Shown here: positions 22,100-30,908 of the stretch, piece by piece | How the letters are laid out: each line of letters begins with the position of its first letter | Numbering within the stretch: position 1 is the stretch's first letter | NCBI GenBank assembly: GCA_964612965.1 | Contig: CAZTGB010000003.1 | Coordinates: 1-64,000 of the forward strand | DNA length: 64,000 bases | Direction of reading: 5' to 3' | Source of the DNA: CAZTGB01 sp964612965 | GTDB lineage: Bacteria; Patescibacteriota; Microgenomatia; UBA8517 | Translations under genes and position numbers: made by a program | The notes under the pieces: model-generated | What the model saw: only the letters and a program-made list of their open reading frames with translations | Databases searched by the model: none | What the model was told of the DNA's origin: nothing

Positions 22100-22750
22100 A
22101 TGGTTAAATTCAAAGAAGTTGCTAAAAAATTTGGTAGTGTGGCTGCGCTAGATAAAATTTCATTTGAGGTTAAGAATGGTGAGTTTGTTTTCATAACCGG
22201 TCCATCAGGAGCTGGGAAAACCACGATATTAAAGCTAATTTTGGGGGATACCTTACCTGATAGTGGAAGTATTGAAGTTGACGGGGTTGATGTTGATGCT
22301 CTTTCCACAAATGACTTACCCCTTTTTAGACAGAAAATAGGTACAGTTTTTCAAGATTTTAAGGTACTTTCAGAAAGAACGGTTGGAGAAAATGTTAATG
22401 TGGCATTGGCTGTAATCGGCCTTCCCGCTAACGAATGGGAAGAAAGAGTAATGCATGTACTTAAATTGGTTGGACTAGAAAAACAAGTTAATATGTTCCC
22501 GTCTCAGCTTTCTGGAGGAGAGCTTCAAAGAGTTTCTCTAGCTCGTGCCCTCATAGTTAATCCAAAACTTCTTCTTGCGGATGAGCCTACCGGAAATCTA
22601 GACTGGAAAACTTCAGATTCAATTATGGAAATTTTGGAAAAAATTAATAAAGAGGGAAAAACCGTAATAATGGCTACACATAATCAAGAAATAATTAAAA
22701 GACATAAAAAAAGAGTAATTCATCTTGAAGATGGTAAAATTAAGGAGTAA
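22100..22750 (+). CDS. ftsE: Cell-division ABC transporter ATPase FtsE
   Basis: A 216-residue ABC ATPase. Walker A is GPSGAGKTT (about residues 35-43), then the Q-loop TVFQDFKVL typical of FtsE, the signature LSGGELQRVSLARAL, Walker B LLLADEPTGNLD and the switch His in MATHNQEI. FtsE pairs with FtsX; ATP use is thought to move an extracellular wall hydrolase into its active state. ATG 22100 is preferred; a TTG two codons earlier is possible. ftsX starts 2 bases after the stop. Confidence 0.95.
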   Translation: MVKFKEVAKKFGSVAALDKISFEVKNGEFVFITGPSGAGKTTILKLILGDTLPDSGSIEVDGVDVDALSTNDLPLFRQKIGTVFQDFKVLSERTVGENVNVALAVIGLPANEWEERVMHVLKLVGLEKQVNMFPSQLSGGELQRVSLARALIVNPKLLLADEPTGNLDWKTSDSIMEILEKINKEGKTVIMATHNQEIIKRHKKRVIHLEDGKIKE

Positions 22751-22752
22751 AT

Positions 22753-23670
22753 ATGGCGGCAACTCATTTTAAAACATCGCTAGATTCAATAAGAAGATCA
22801 CCCTTTAAGGCTTTGGCTGCCATTTTTGTATTATCACTTACTTTTTTTGTGGCAACTCTTGTTTCAATCTTGCTTTATTCTTCATCTCAGGTACTTAGAT
22901 ATTTTGAAACACGCCCTCAAGTAATTGCCTTTTTGAAAGATACTTCAAAAGAAGATGAAATTGCCGATTTACAACATAAACTACAAGGAGACGAACGAAT
23001 CCGTGAGGTCAAATATGTAAGTCGTGAGGAAGCTCTTTCTATTTATAAAAAGGCAACTTCAAGTAATCCCCTTTTGGGGGAGCTTGTTAGCCCTGATATT
23101 TTTCCAGCTTCACTTGAGTTTTCTGTGAAGGATTTATCATTTGCCCAGGATGTCATTAATGAAGTAAAAGAAGATCAAATAGTTGATTCGGTGGGTTTCA
23201 CAGCTGCTCTTGGTGGAGAAGGCGACCTTGAAAATGTTGTGGGGAGACTTAGAACTGTAACAACCTACATTAAAATTGGAGGCGGAATATTTACAGGTAT
23301 CTTATCTGTTGCTTCGTTTATGGTTATTCTTATCACAATTACAATGCGAATGATGACAAGGAAAGAAGAAATTGAAATATTAAACTTGATTGGGGCAACA
23401 AAAGGATTCATTAGAAGTCCAATTATTCTTGAAGCCCTGATTTATTCAGCTATTGGAGTTCTTATAGGCTGGGCAACATCGTTTATAATTGTTCTTTATT
23501 CAGCTCCAAGTATAGTTTCCTATTTTGGCGATATTCCAGTTCTACCCCGTCAAACTCTTGATCTGCTTATTCTTTTTGGAATAATTCTGGGAGCTGAAAT
23601 TGTCTTTGGCTTTGTCCTGGCTCTTTCTGGAAGTTTACTTGCGATATCGCGTGTCAGGAAAGCAAGATGA
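22753..23670 (+). CDS. ftsX: Cell-division membrane protein FtsX
   Basis: A 305-residue FtsX. The first membrane helix (about residues 22-44) is followed by a large outside domain (about 45-170) starting PQVIAFLKDTSKEDEI, the usual ECD1, and three more helices (about 174-198, 224-250, 270-295). The cytoplasmic segment RKEEIEILNLIGATKGFIRSPI is the FtsX signature that contacts FtsE. The stop overlaps the start of the coiled-coil hydrolase gene (ATGA), a genetic link matching the known FtsEX-EnvC, FtsEX-PcsB and FtsEX-CwlO partnerships. Confidence 0.95.
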   Translation: MAATHFKTSLDSIRRSPFKALAAIFVLSLTFFVATLVSILLYSSSQVLRYFETRPQVIAFLKDTSKEDEIADLQHKLQGDERIREVKYVSREEALSIYKKATSSNPLLGELVSPDIFPASLEFSVKDLSFAQDVINEVKEDQIVDSVGFTAALGGEGDLENVVGRLRTVTTYIKIGGGIFTGILSVASFMVILITITMRMMTRKEEIEILNLIGATKGFIRSPIILEALIYSAIGVLIGWATSFIIVLYSAPSIVSYFGDIPVLPRQTLDLLILFGIILGAEIVFGFVLALSGSLLAISRVRKAR

Positions 23671-24788
23671 AAAAATATGCAAAAAAAATACTTCTTTTCG
23701 CAATTACCTTAGGGTTATCTTTAGGTTTTGTTTCCTTTGTTCGTGCTCAATCCTGTCAGGATATTGGTAACCTTGATGAAAGGATAAGGTGTTTAAATAC
23801 TGAACTTTCCAAACTTTCTACACAATCAAAAACTCTTTCAAATCAAATTGCTCAATTTGACGCACAAATAAAACTTACTACTCTTAAGATCACACAAACT
23901 GAAGAAAAAATATCACTTTTAGGTGGAAGGATTGATCAACTTGAAGATTCAATTGGAAGTTTAGAGACTGCGTTTTCATCTCGTGCTGTTGAAACATATA
24001 AACTGTCAAGGTTTGAGAGTAATTTTGTATATCTTTTGACAGCTCCAGATATAGAAGATACTGTTTCTAGATTTCATTATTTACAAAAGATTCAAGAAGC
24101 TGATCGCAATCTTTTTGAGAGGCTCCAGACTGCTCAAACAAATTATAAAGTAGAAAAAGTTGATCAGGAAGATTTACATGAAGAACTTGAGATACAGAAA
24201 AAGAATTTAAATAGTCAAAAAACTTCGAAGGCAGCTTTATTGACTGCTACTAAGAATGATGAAAAGAAATATCAGCAGCTTTTGTCACAAGCATTGGCCG
24301 AGAAGGCAGCTATTGAAAAGGCGTTGGTATCTGGTGTTAATGTGGGGCCAGTTAAAAGGGGGGATCCAATTGCCTTAGTTGGTAATTCTGGATATCCTGG
24401 TTGTTCAAGTGGAAAACATCTGCATTTTGAACTTAGAAAAAATGGTGTTTGGACAGATCCATTGCCATACTTACAATCTAAAACAGTTATTAATGAACAA
24501 GATGGTGGAGGTAGCGTGACTGTTGGCTCAGGAAGTTGGCCGTGGCCGATTGAAGACAGTGTGCGGATGACTCAATTCTATGGGCACACACCTTACTCTT
24601 GGAGATATTCATATTCGGGAGGAAACCATACAGGGCTTGATATGGTTTCTACATCAAGTGATGTAATAAGGGCTCCCGCTGATGGGACATTATTTAAGTC
24701 AGCTCAAAACTGTAGCGGTAGTACTATAAACATAGTTTATATAGAACACGGAGACAACCTGATAAGTCTATATTTACATGTTCAGTAG
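23667..24788 (+). CDS. FtsEX-linked coiled-coil hydrolase with circularly permuted M23/LytM domain
   Basis: A 373-residue exported protein: signal peptide (residues 1-27, ending VRAQS), a long coiled coil (about 30-220), then an M23 domain in unusual order. In M23 enzymes the order is HxxxD, then YxH, then HxH. Here the C-terminal part comes first: VKRGDPIALVGNSG, then SGKHLHFELRKNG with H251 and H253; after a Gly/Ser linker the N-terminal part follows: WPWPIEDSVRMTQFYG, then HTGLD (H321, D325), and the protein ends with LYLHVQ (H371). All expected zinc and catalytic residues are present, so it may be active. Context predicts a septal peptidoglycan hydrolase driven by FtsEX. The next gene starts inside its last codons. 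Confidence 0.88.
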   Translation: MKKYAKKILLFAITLGLSLGFVSFVRAQSCQDIGNLDERIRCLNTELSKLSTQSKTLSNQIAQFDAQIKLTTLKITQTEEKISLLGGRIDQLEDSIGSLETAFSSRAVETYKLSRFESNFVYLLTAPDIEDTVSRFHYLQKIQEADRNLFERLQTAQTNYKVEKVDQEDLHEELEIQKKNLNSQKTSKAALLTATKNDEKKYQQLLSQALAEKAAIEKALVSGVNVGPVKRGDPIALVGNSGYPGCSSGKHLHFELRKNGVWTDPLPYLQSKTVINEQDGGGSVTVGSGSWPWPIEDSVRMTQFYGHTPYSWRYSYSGGNHTGLDMVSTSSDVIRAPADGTLFKSAQNCSGSTINIVYIEHGDNLISLYLHVQ

Positions 24789-25584
24789 ATTTGTTTTTAC
24801 ATTATTGTTTCTTGTCTCATTTTTTTTGATCTTTCCTATCTCAGTTTCAGCAGTCAATTTAACTATAAGTGAACCTCAAGTAGTGAGTGATGTAGTCACT
24901 ATTAATGTCTCGATTTCTGGTCTATCGTCTCAAAGTTGTCCTAACACAATCTGCTATTTACAAGGAATGTTTACATCTTTAGGTCAAACTAAATATTTTG
25001 GTTTGACCCAAAACAATAGTGGTCAGTGGTATGAGTATAATGGATCACCAGAGTCGAGTTATATTGCTAATACGTTTTTTTCATTTACACCTGTAGATGA
25101 TGGTTGGAATGGAAGTTTGATTGTTAAGAATAATCCAGATGATTCGGATTATGATGGGCCTGGAGATTATAATTTAAAAGTCAAACGCTATACAGGTAAT
25201 AGCTCAAGCTCAACAAGCGAAGAATCAAATATTCTCACAATTCAGTTAACGACGGTAACTTTAACTCCCACTCCTAGTCCGACAGGTATACCTACCCAAA
25301 GTCCAACATCAACTCCTACTCCAACTAAATCACCCACACCCATCCCAACTAAAAGTCCCACACCAAAGCCAAGTAAAAGCCCATCTCCTTCACCTGAAGT
25401 TTTGGGGGAGGAAGATGTTTCTACCCCTGAACCCGAGACTCCAAGTGCTACTCCTTTAGTTTCTGATTCTTCTAAGAAGAAGTTTCCTCTTATTCCAGTT
25501 TTATTTATTGGCTCGGGGCTGGTAATGATAGGCGTAGCTTTAGTACAATTAAAGAATGCTAAAAAGTCTGCCCAAGAAACTTAA
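24778..25584 (+). CDS. Surface protein with Thr/Pro linker and C-terminal membrane anchor
   Basis: A 268-residue protein: signal peptide (residues 1-25, ending VSA), a beta-rich outside domain (about 26-160) that starts VNLTISEPQVVSDVVTINV, a Thr-Pro-Ser-rich spacer (about 163-225, repeats of TPTP and KSPTP), and a C-terminal helix (about 237-256) with a basic end. There is no LPXTG motif, so it is anchored by the helix. The N-terminal domain has two Cys close together, perhaps a disulfide. Function unknown. It overlaps the genes on both sides, by 11 and 29 bases. Confidence 0.75.
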   Translation: MFSRFVFTLLFLVSFFLIFPISVSAVNLTISEPQVVSDVVTINVSISGLSSQSCPNTICYLQGMFTSLGQTKYFGLTQNNSGQWYEYNGSPESSYIANTFFSFTPVDDGWNGSLIVKNNPDDSDYDGPGDYNLKVKRYTGNSSSSTSEESNILTIQLTTVTLTPTPSPTGIPTQSPTSTPTPTKSPTPIPTKSPTPKPSKSPSPSPEVLGEEDVSTPEPETPSATPLVSDSSKKKFPLIPVLFIGSGLVMIGVALVQLKNAKKSAQET

Positions 25585-25963
25585 TCTCTGGGTTCCTCCC
25601 TTTGGCTGGGCTCTAATTATTTTTTTATTGTCTTCAATGTCTCTTCCTGCTACATCTGATTTTTACTGGAAAGATTTTATTTTTAAAAAAAGTGCTCATA
25701 TCTTTTTTTACGGTGTTTTAGCAATTTTTACATATAGGGCTTTAATTGGAGAAGGTGTTAACAAAAAGAAAGCTTTGATTTGGGCAGCTCTTATTGCAAT
25801 TTTTTATGGAATCACTGATGAAATTCATCAATCTTTTACATATGGCCGTGAACCCAGGGTTCGTGATGTATTTTTTGATTCATTTGGGGCTTCTGTTGCA
25901 ACAGTCTTACTAGATAAATTTGGAAACAAATACAAAAAATTATTAATGCGTTTTGGTCTATGA
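25556..25963 (+). CDS. VanZ-like membrane protein
   Basis: A 135-residue protein with four hydrophobic segments and the VanZ-family pattern: LLSSMS in the first helix, KKSAHIFFYGVLA (conserved Lys, His, Tyr), YGITDEIHQSFTYGREPRVRDVFFDSFGA (DExHQ, Arg, Asp, Asp and Gly). VanZ proteins are linked to low-level teicoplanin resistance and to envelope homeostasis; the chemical function is unknown. It overlaps the preceding surface-protein gene by 29 bases. Confidence 0.88.
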   Translation: MLKSLPKKLNLWVPPFGWALIIFLLSSMSLPATSDFYWKDFIFKKSAHIFFYGVLAIFTYRALIGEGVNKKKALIWAALIAIFYGITDEIHQSFTYGREPRVRDVFFDSFGASVATVLLDKFGNKYKKLLMRFGL

Positions 25964-25969
25964 TAGGTA

Positions 25970-25998
25970 CTGACATGTCACTTTTATGGTGTCATACT
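25970..25998 (+). promoter_or_regulatory. Promoter of the CAP-domain gene
   Basis: CTGACA (25970-25975), 17 bases, CATACT (25993-25998), 8 bases before the ATG at 26007. The -35 region overlaps the palindrome TGACATGTCA. Confidence 0.45.
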
Positions 25999-26006
25999 AA
26001 ATAGTT

Positions 26007-26945
26007 ATGTCATTTGCAAAATATTTAATTCATTTATTCATTCCTCATGAAAGCAATAATCAGAAGGCTCGTGTCCTCCATCCGTCGGGACTTTTAGTAT
26101 TATCTTTATTCCTCCTTTTTTTTCAATCTGTAATTTCTTTTACTCCAAAGGTATTTCCAAAAGTTTTAGGATATGCTGCCAATATTGCACCTTCCGAAGT
26201 AATTAGGCTAACTAATGAAAAAAGAACTGCGGCGGGGCTATCACCCTTAAGTGAAAATGGATCGCTTTCGCAAGCTGCACTTGCAAAAGGAAATGATATG
26301 TTAGCTAAAAGTTATTGGGCACATTTTGCGCCAGATGGAACATCACCCTGGAAGTTCTTCAATGATTTTGGATATAAATACAGATATGCAGGAGAGAATT
26401 TAGCCCGAGACTTTAGTAATCCTGAGGGTGCGGTTTCCGCCTGGATGAATTCACCAACCCACAGGGATAATATTTTAAACGGTAATTACAAAGAAATTGG
26501 TATTGGGGTGGTTGAAGGAAATTTAGGCGGTGTTGAGACTACTATAATAGTTCAGTTCTTTGGGGCAAGAAGTGAAGGAACTGCTTCTATTCCTATAGCC
26601 CGCGCTCAGGTTCCGGCAGATGTCTCTCCTAAGGCTTCGTCTGTTGCTCTTTCTGTTAAAACCACTTCACCTGTTCCAACAGTTGAGCCGACTCTTGCGC
26701 CAACGCCAACTGGGACGCCTGGCGCAACAGCTGTATCAACCTCGTATCTTGTTTCGCCTTTTTCTTCAACAAAGAATGTTTCATTAGGGGTTGTTGGGGT
26801 TCTACTTTTGGTTTTGTCTGTCGACTTGATTGTTGTAAGGCGAAGACGAATAATGAGAATAGGAGGACGGACAATTGCCCATATAGCATTTTTGGGGATG
26901 ATACTGGCAGTCATCTTAATTCTTAAAGCTGGGCAAATTATTTAA
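26007..26945 (+). CDS. CAP-domain (SCP/PR-1) protein, membrane-anchored
   Basis: A 312-residue envelope protein. A hydrophobic segment at about residues 30-52 exports it. The CAP domain (about 64-185) has RLTNEKRTAAGLSPLSEN, AKSYWAHFAPDGTSPW (conserved His), YAGENLARDF and WMNSPTHRDNILNGNYKEIGIG (second His), the typical CAP active cleft. A Thr/Pro/Ser linker (about 210-250) and two membrane helices (about 255-275 and 288-308) follow. Bacterial CAP proteins are secreted, often wall-associated, with poorly known function. Confidence 0.9.
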   Translation: MSFAKYLIHLFIPHESNNQKARVLHPSGLLVLSLFLLFFQSVISFTPKVFPKVLGYAANIAPSEVIRLTNEKRTAAGLSPLSENGSLSQAALAKGNDMLAKSYWAHFAPDGTSPWKFFNDFGYKYRYAGENLARDFSNPEGAVSAWMNSPTHRDNILNGNYKEIGIGVVEGNLGGVETTIIVQFFGARSEGTASIPIARAQVPADVSPKASSVALSVKTTSPVPTVEPTLAPTPTGTPGATAVSTSYLVSPFSSTKNVSLGVVGVLLLVLSVDLIVVRRRRIMRIGGRTIAHIAFLGMILAVILILKAGQII

Positions 26946-26957
26946 ATTTATATTTAT

Positions 26958-27218
26958 ATGAGAACCTTTATTAAACATCTTTCACACTACACAGCTCTAT
27001 TTGGAATACTTCTTGCTGGCTTTTCTGGACTAGTTCTTTTTTCATACGACAAAGGTTTTCAAGTGGGGGTAAGTATAGCAACAGCCATAGCTTATGTAGC
27101 TTGGGGTATAGTTCATCACCATTTACACCATGATCTTCACACTGAAACAGTAATTGAATATATAACGATTGCGGCTCTTGGCCTCATTATTCTCTTCACT
27201 TTGGTAATTAGAGTCTGA
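26958..27218 (+). CDS. Small His-rich membrane protein
   Basis: An 86-residue protein with three hydrophobic segments (about residues 10-28, 36-50, 64-84) and a His-rich loop, WGIVHHHLHHDLHTET, between the last two. Clustered His might bind metal, but nothing else supports that. I do not know a family name. It starts 12 bases after the CAP gene on the same strand. Confidence 0.62.
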   Translation: MRTFIKHLSHYTALFGILLAGFSGLVLFSYDKGFQVGVSIATAIAYVAWGIVHHHLHHDLHTETVIEYITIAALGLIILFTLVIRV

Positions 27219-27229
27219 CAAGGTATAAT
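27201..27229 (+). promoter_or_regulatory. Promoter of the YkuK-like gene
   Basis: TTGGTA (27201-27206), 17 bases, TATAAT (27224-27229), 15 bases before the ATG at 27245. The -35 lies inside the end of the previous gene. Confidence 0.5.
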
Positions 27230-27244
27230 CCGGGGGGTTCAAAC

Positions 27245-27745
27245 ATGGATATTACCAACGAAAATTTTACCAGTCCGACTAAGGGGAGTTTATCAATAAA
27301 AGAAGTAATTGATGAAATTTCTAAGTTTATTAATGATGAACCTGAAAAATTTTATAGAGTTGTGATAGGTAGTGATTCACAGGCAAAACGTGTTAATTCT
27401 CATTCTGAAATAGATTTTGTTACAGCTATTGTAGTGCATAGAACTGGGAGTGGAGCGGTTTATTTTTGGAGGAAACAAAAAATAATTAAAAAGCCAATTT
27501 TGAGGGAGAAAATATATACTGAAACTACAATGTCGCTTACCACCGCTCAAGAATTTGTACCTCTTTTAAGAGAAAAAGTTTCTCCTTCCAAATATGATTT
27601 TGAAATTCACATTGATGTGGGCCCCTTAGGGCCAACACGTGACATGATCAATGAAGTTGTTGGAATGGTGAGAGGTAGCGGATTTGAAGCAAAGACTAAA
27701 CCTGAGAGTTGGGGGGCTTCATCGGTTGCGGATAAACATACTTAG
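27245..27745 (+). CDS. YkuK/DUF458 RNase H-like protein
   Basis: A 166-residue protein of the DUF458 family, which has an RNase H-like fold. Visible elements: RVVIGSDSQAKRVN (first acidic Asp after a strand), DFVTAIVVH (second strand), and FEIHIDVGPLGPTRDMINEVVGMVRGSGFEAKTKPES (Asp-Val-Gly and downstream Arg-Asp). In Bacillus the gene is ykuK; the biochemical role is not established. It stands alone between the CAP and rml blocks. Confidence 0.85.
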   Translation: MDITNENFTSPTKGSLSIKEVIDEISKFINDEPEKFYRVVIGSDSQAKRVNSHSEIDFVTAIVVHRTGSGAVYFWRKQKIIKKPILREKIYTETTMSLTTAQEFVPLLREKVSPSKYDFEIHIDVGPLGPTRDMINEVVGMVRGSGFEAKTKPESWGASSVADKHT

Positions 27746-27765
27746 TGTTATATTAATTAACGTTA

Positions 27766-28476
27766 ATGAAAGGTGTAATCTTAGCTGGTGGGCTTGGCAC
27801 AAGACTCTATCCTCTTACGCACGCTACAAATAAGCATCTTCTCCCGATTTATAATAGACCCATGGTTTTTTATCCAATAAAAACTTTGGTTGATGCTGGA
27901 ATTAATGAAATCTTAATAGTAGTCGGAGGACCTTATGCTGGCCACTTTATGAGAGTTTTGAAAAATGGCAAAGAACTTGGTGTTAAACATTTAGAATTTG
28001 CTTTTCAGGAAGGAGAGGGAGGAATTTCGGCTGCGCTTTCACTAGCGGAGGACTTTGCAGATGGAGATTCGATTGTTGTTATATTGGGAGATAACTGTAC
28101 AGATGCAAATATTAAAAAGGATGTAAAGGAATTCAAAAGGGGTGGGAAAATTTTTTTGAAAAAGGTACCGGATCCAAAACGTTTTGGGGTTCCCGTTTTT
28201 AACAAAAAAATGAATGTAGTTAGGATTGAGGAAAAACCAAAGAAACCAAAAAGTGATTACGCGGTAACCGGTCTTTATATTTACGATAAAACTGTTTTTA
28301 ATAAAATTAGATCACTTAATCCTTCTAAACGAGGTGAACTTGAAGTTACTGATTTAAACAATTTATATCTTAAAGAAAAGAAACTTAACTGGACAGAACT
28401 TAAGGGATATTGGAGTGACGCTGGAACTTTCGATTCTTTAATGGAAGTTGCTAACTTTTGGAAATCAAAGAAATGA
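27766..28476 (+). CDS. rmlA: Glucose-1-phosphate thymidylyltransferase, short type
   Basis: A 236-residue nucleotidyltransferase. Motifs: GGLGTRLYPLTHATNKHLLPIYNRPM (nucleotide-binding loop and catalytic Lys), LVDAGINEILIVV, VVILGDNCTDA (metal-binding Asp), DPKRFGVPVF, and EEKPKKPKSDYAVTGLYIYD. It makes dTDP-glucose from dTTP and glucose-1-phosphate, the first step of dTDP-deoxysugar synthesis. It is shorter than the 290-residue allosteric E. coli-type enzyme because the C-terminal extension is missing. It is coupled to rmlB by an ATGA overlap. Confidence 0.92.
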   Translation: MKGVILAGGLGTRLYPLTHATNKHLLPIYNRPMVFYPIKTLVDAGINEILIVVGGPYAGHFMRVLKNGKELGVKHLEFAFQEGEGGISAALSLAEDFADGDSIVVILGDNCTDANIKKDVKEFKRGGKIFLKKVPDPKRFGVPVFNKKMNVVRIEEKPKKPKSDYAVTGLYIYDKTVFNKIRSLNPSKRGELEVTDLNNLYLKEKKLNWTELKGYWSDAGTFDSLMEVANFWKSKK

Positions 28477-29495
28477 AAATTTTAGTAACAGGTGGTGCTG
28501 GATTTATTGGATCCAATTTTATTCATTATTGGGTTAAGAAGTATAGGAAAGATAAGATAATTAATTTAGATAAATTGACATATGCTGGACACTTAAGTTC
28601 AACTCGCGATTTTGAAAAAAAGGATTCCAGCTCTGGTGGTAAAAATTATAAATTTATTAAAGGGGATATTTGTGATTCAAAAATAGTTGATAGGGCAATG
28701 AAAGACGTTGATATAGTTGTCCATTTTGCTGCAGAAAGTCATGTTGATAGATCAATACTGGGTCCTCAAGTATTTATCAAAACAAATATAATTGGAACTC
28801 AAGTTTTAATGGATTTAGCCCTAAAACATAAAGTAAAAAGGTTTCATCATGTTTCAACAGATGAAGTTTTTGGGTCATTGCCGCTAGGTAAGGGAACATT
28901 TGATGAAAAAACAAAGTATGATCCCAGAAGCCCTTATTCTGCCAGTAAGGCTGGAAGCGATCATCTGGTTCGCGCTTATCATGAAACTTTTGGTCTACCC
29001 ATCACAATTACTAATGCATCAAACAATTTTGGACCCTACCAGGATCCTGAAAAGTTTTTACCCAGAATGATTACAAATTTGATTGATGGAGATAAGATTC
29101 CGATTTATGGAGATGGTAAATATGTTCGAGATTGGCTGTATGTCGAAGATCACTGTCGTGCTATCGACCTGGTAATTCGTAAAGGCAAAGTTGGGGAAAC
29201 TTATTTAGTCGGTGGACTTAAAAAAGATGTGAATAATATTGAAATCGCAAAGAAGTTATTAAAGTTTTTTGGTAAAGATAAAACTTCTTTAAAGTTTGTT
29301 AAAGATAGGCCGGGACACGATAGACGTTATGCTGTAAATTGGAGTAAAATAAGCAGAGAATTAGGCTGGAAGCCAAAATACGATTTTGATAAATGGTTAG
29401 GAAGAACGGTGAAATGGTATAAGGATAATGAATGGTGGTGGAGACCACTCAAAAACAAGGCAGAACAATTATATGCAAAAACAGGACAACATTAA
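28473..29495 (+). CDS. rmlB: dTDP-glucose 4,6-dehydratase
   Basis: A 340-residue short-chain dehydrogenase. The NAD-binding GGAGFIGSNF is at residues 7-16. HFAAESHVDRSI, STDEVFGS (catalytic Thr-Asp-Glu) and the YSASKAG (Tyr-x3-Lys) are all present, with KFLPRMITNLIDGDKIPIYGDG typical of RmlB. It converts dTDP-glucose to dTDP-4-keto-6-deoxyglucose. The start is the ATG at 28473 overlapping the rmlA stop. Its 3' end overlaps rmlC by 23 bases. Confidence 0.95.
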   Translation: MKILVTGGAGFIGSNFIHYWVKKYRKDKIINLDKLTYAGHLSSTRDFEKKDSSSGGKNYKFIKGDICDSKIVDRAMKDVDIVVHFAAESHVDRSILGPQVFIKTNIIGTQVLMDLALKHKVKRFHHVSTDEVFGSLPLGKGTFDEKTKYDPRSPYSASKAGSDHLVRAYHETFGLPITITNASNNFGPYQDPEKFLPRMITNLIDGDKIPIYGDGKYVRDWLYVEDHCRAIDLVIRKGKVGETYLVGGLKKDVNNIEIAKKLLKFFGKDKTSLKFVKDRPGHDRRYAVNWSKISRELGWKPKYDFDKWLGRTVKWYKDNEWWWRPLKNKAEQLYAKTGQH

Positions 29496-30030
29496 AAAAA
29501 CAAAAATAGACGGCTTATTGGTAATTGAGAGACCAACATTTCCGGATGAACGCGGTTTTTTTAGAGAGGTCTTTAGGTTTAATGAGTTTAAAGAGTTTTC
29601 CGGAATTAACTTTAAACCAGTTCAAATAAATCATTCACTTTCGCGTCCCGGAGTGATACGTGGAGTTCATGCTGAGAGATGGAATAAAATTATTTATCCC
29701 ATTACCGGAAGTGTATTTTTGGCACTAGTTGATGTCAGACTCAATTCAAAAACATTTGGTAAATATGAGATTTTAGAATTTGATACAGAGCGTGAACATA
29801 AGGCAATTTTTGTTCCAAACGGAATTGCTAATTCTGTTTGTGTAACTGGTGACCGCGACGTTAATTATTTATATGTGGTCGATGCTTATTATGACGGCAA
29901 AGACACTACGGCAATAGCATTTAATGATCCAGATTTGAATATTCCCTGGCCGGTTAAAAATCCAATTGTCTCAGAGAGAGACAGAGGAAATCCAACATTA
30001 AGACAGCTTTTTCCTGAAAAATTTAAATGA
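29473..30030 (+). CDS. rmlC: dTDP-4-dehydrorhamnose 3,5-epimerase-like protein
   Basis: A 185-residue RmlC-like cupin from the ATG at 29473. It has FPDERGFFREVFR, SLSRPGVIRGVHAERWNKIIYPITGSV (catalytic His and Lys), FVPNGIANSVCV, NYLYVVDAYYDG and FNDPDLNIPWPV (catalytic-dyad Asp). The usual GFAHGF reads GIANSV, so one conserved His is Asn; the product could be a related epimerisation rather than L-rhamnose. Context (A-B-C-D order) favours the rhamnose-type pathway. Confidence 0.88.
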   Translation: MQKQDNIKKTKIDGLLVIERPTFPDERGFFREVFRFNEFKEFSGINFKPVQINHSLSRPGVIRGVHAERWNKIIYPITGSVFLALVDVRLNSKTFGKYEILEFDTEREHKAIFVPNGIANSVCVTGDRDVNYLYVVDAYYDGKDTTAIAFNDPDLNIPWPVKNPIVSERDRGNPTLRQLFPEKFK

Positions 30031-30908
30031 GCGAAAAAATTTTGGTAACAGGATCAACTGGCTTGGTTGGTTCCAGATTTGTAGAGCTTCATGAGAACAA
30101 AGATGAACTTCTAACTCCAACTTCTTCTGAAATGGACGTTACAGAGAAAGAAAGCGCGGAAGGTTATATGCGGGGTAAAGATATAAGAATGGTGGTTAAT
30201 TTCGCTGCACACACCAATCTTAATGCCGCAGAAGAAGAAAGGGGTAAGAAAGGTGCTTGCTGGAGATTAAATGTTGACGGAGTTGAAAACCTGATTAGTG
30301 CTCTTCCTTCCGGCACACACTTTATTCAGATTTCAACAGATAATGTTTTCTCTGGAAGTAAAGAAAAACCTGGTCCTTATAATGAGGACGATATCCCCGA
30401 AGTAAATTCAGATAAATTAACCTGGTACGGGTTTACAAAGGCTGAAGCTGAACGAGAAATCTTAAGTCGGCTAAAAAGAAAATCAACAATACTTCGAATA
30501 ATTTATCCCTTTAGATCACACTACGATAGAAAACTTGATTATGTAAGGAAACCTTTATATTTATTTGATCAAGGCAAGCTTTACCCAATGTTTATGGATC
30601 AGCAGGTGTCTGTAATATTCATTGATAAAGCTTGTCAGGCTTTAGAAAGAATCATTGAGTTAAAAAGATTTGGAATTTTTCATGCAAGTTCTAGTAATAC
30701 TACTACTCCGTTTGAGTTATTTTCTTATCTTCTAGAAAAAACAAAAGGGGTCAAAAATGTTATAAAGAAATCATCAATTGATAATGTTGGCAATCCTGTA
30801 AGATACCCCAAGTTTGGTGGACTAAAAGTTGAAAAAACAGAAAAAGAATTGGGAATTAAATTTGGAACTTGGAGACAAATGGTTGATGAATTTATTTCTC
30901 AGATCTAA
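30027..30908 (+). CDS. rmlD: dTDP-4-dehydrorhamnose reductase-like protein
   Basis: A 293-residue SDR protein: TGSTGLVGSRF (nucleotide-binding), VNFAAHTNLNAAEEE (RmlD signature), ISTDNVFSG, WYGFTKAEAE (Tyr-x3-Lys) and RIIYPF. It would reduce dTDP-4-keto-L-rhamnose, or a close keto-sugar, to the final deoxysugar nucleotide. It overlaps rmlC by 4 bases and ends the cluster; the convergent gene at 30905 overlaps its stop. Confidence 0.88.
   Translation: MSEKILVTGSTGLVGSRFVELHENKDELLTPTSSEMDVTEKESAEGYMRGKDIRMVVNFAAHTNLNAAEEERGKKGACWRLNVDGVENLISALPSGTHFIQISTDNVFSGSKEKPGPYNEDDIPEVNSDKLTWYGFTKAEAEREILSRLKRKSTILRIIYPFRSHYDRKLDYVRKPLYLFDQGKLYPMFMDQQVSVIFIDKACQALERIIELKRFGIFHASSSNTTTPFELFSYLLEKTKGVKNVIKKSSIDNVGNPVRYPKFGGLKVEKTEKELGIKFGTWRQMVDEFISQI

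Noticed and set aside
25240..25440. Tandem DNA repeats in the Thr/Pro region
   Set aside because: This is low-complexity protein linker coding (TPTP, KSPTP) in a surface protein, without exact DNA periodicity.
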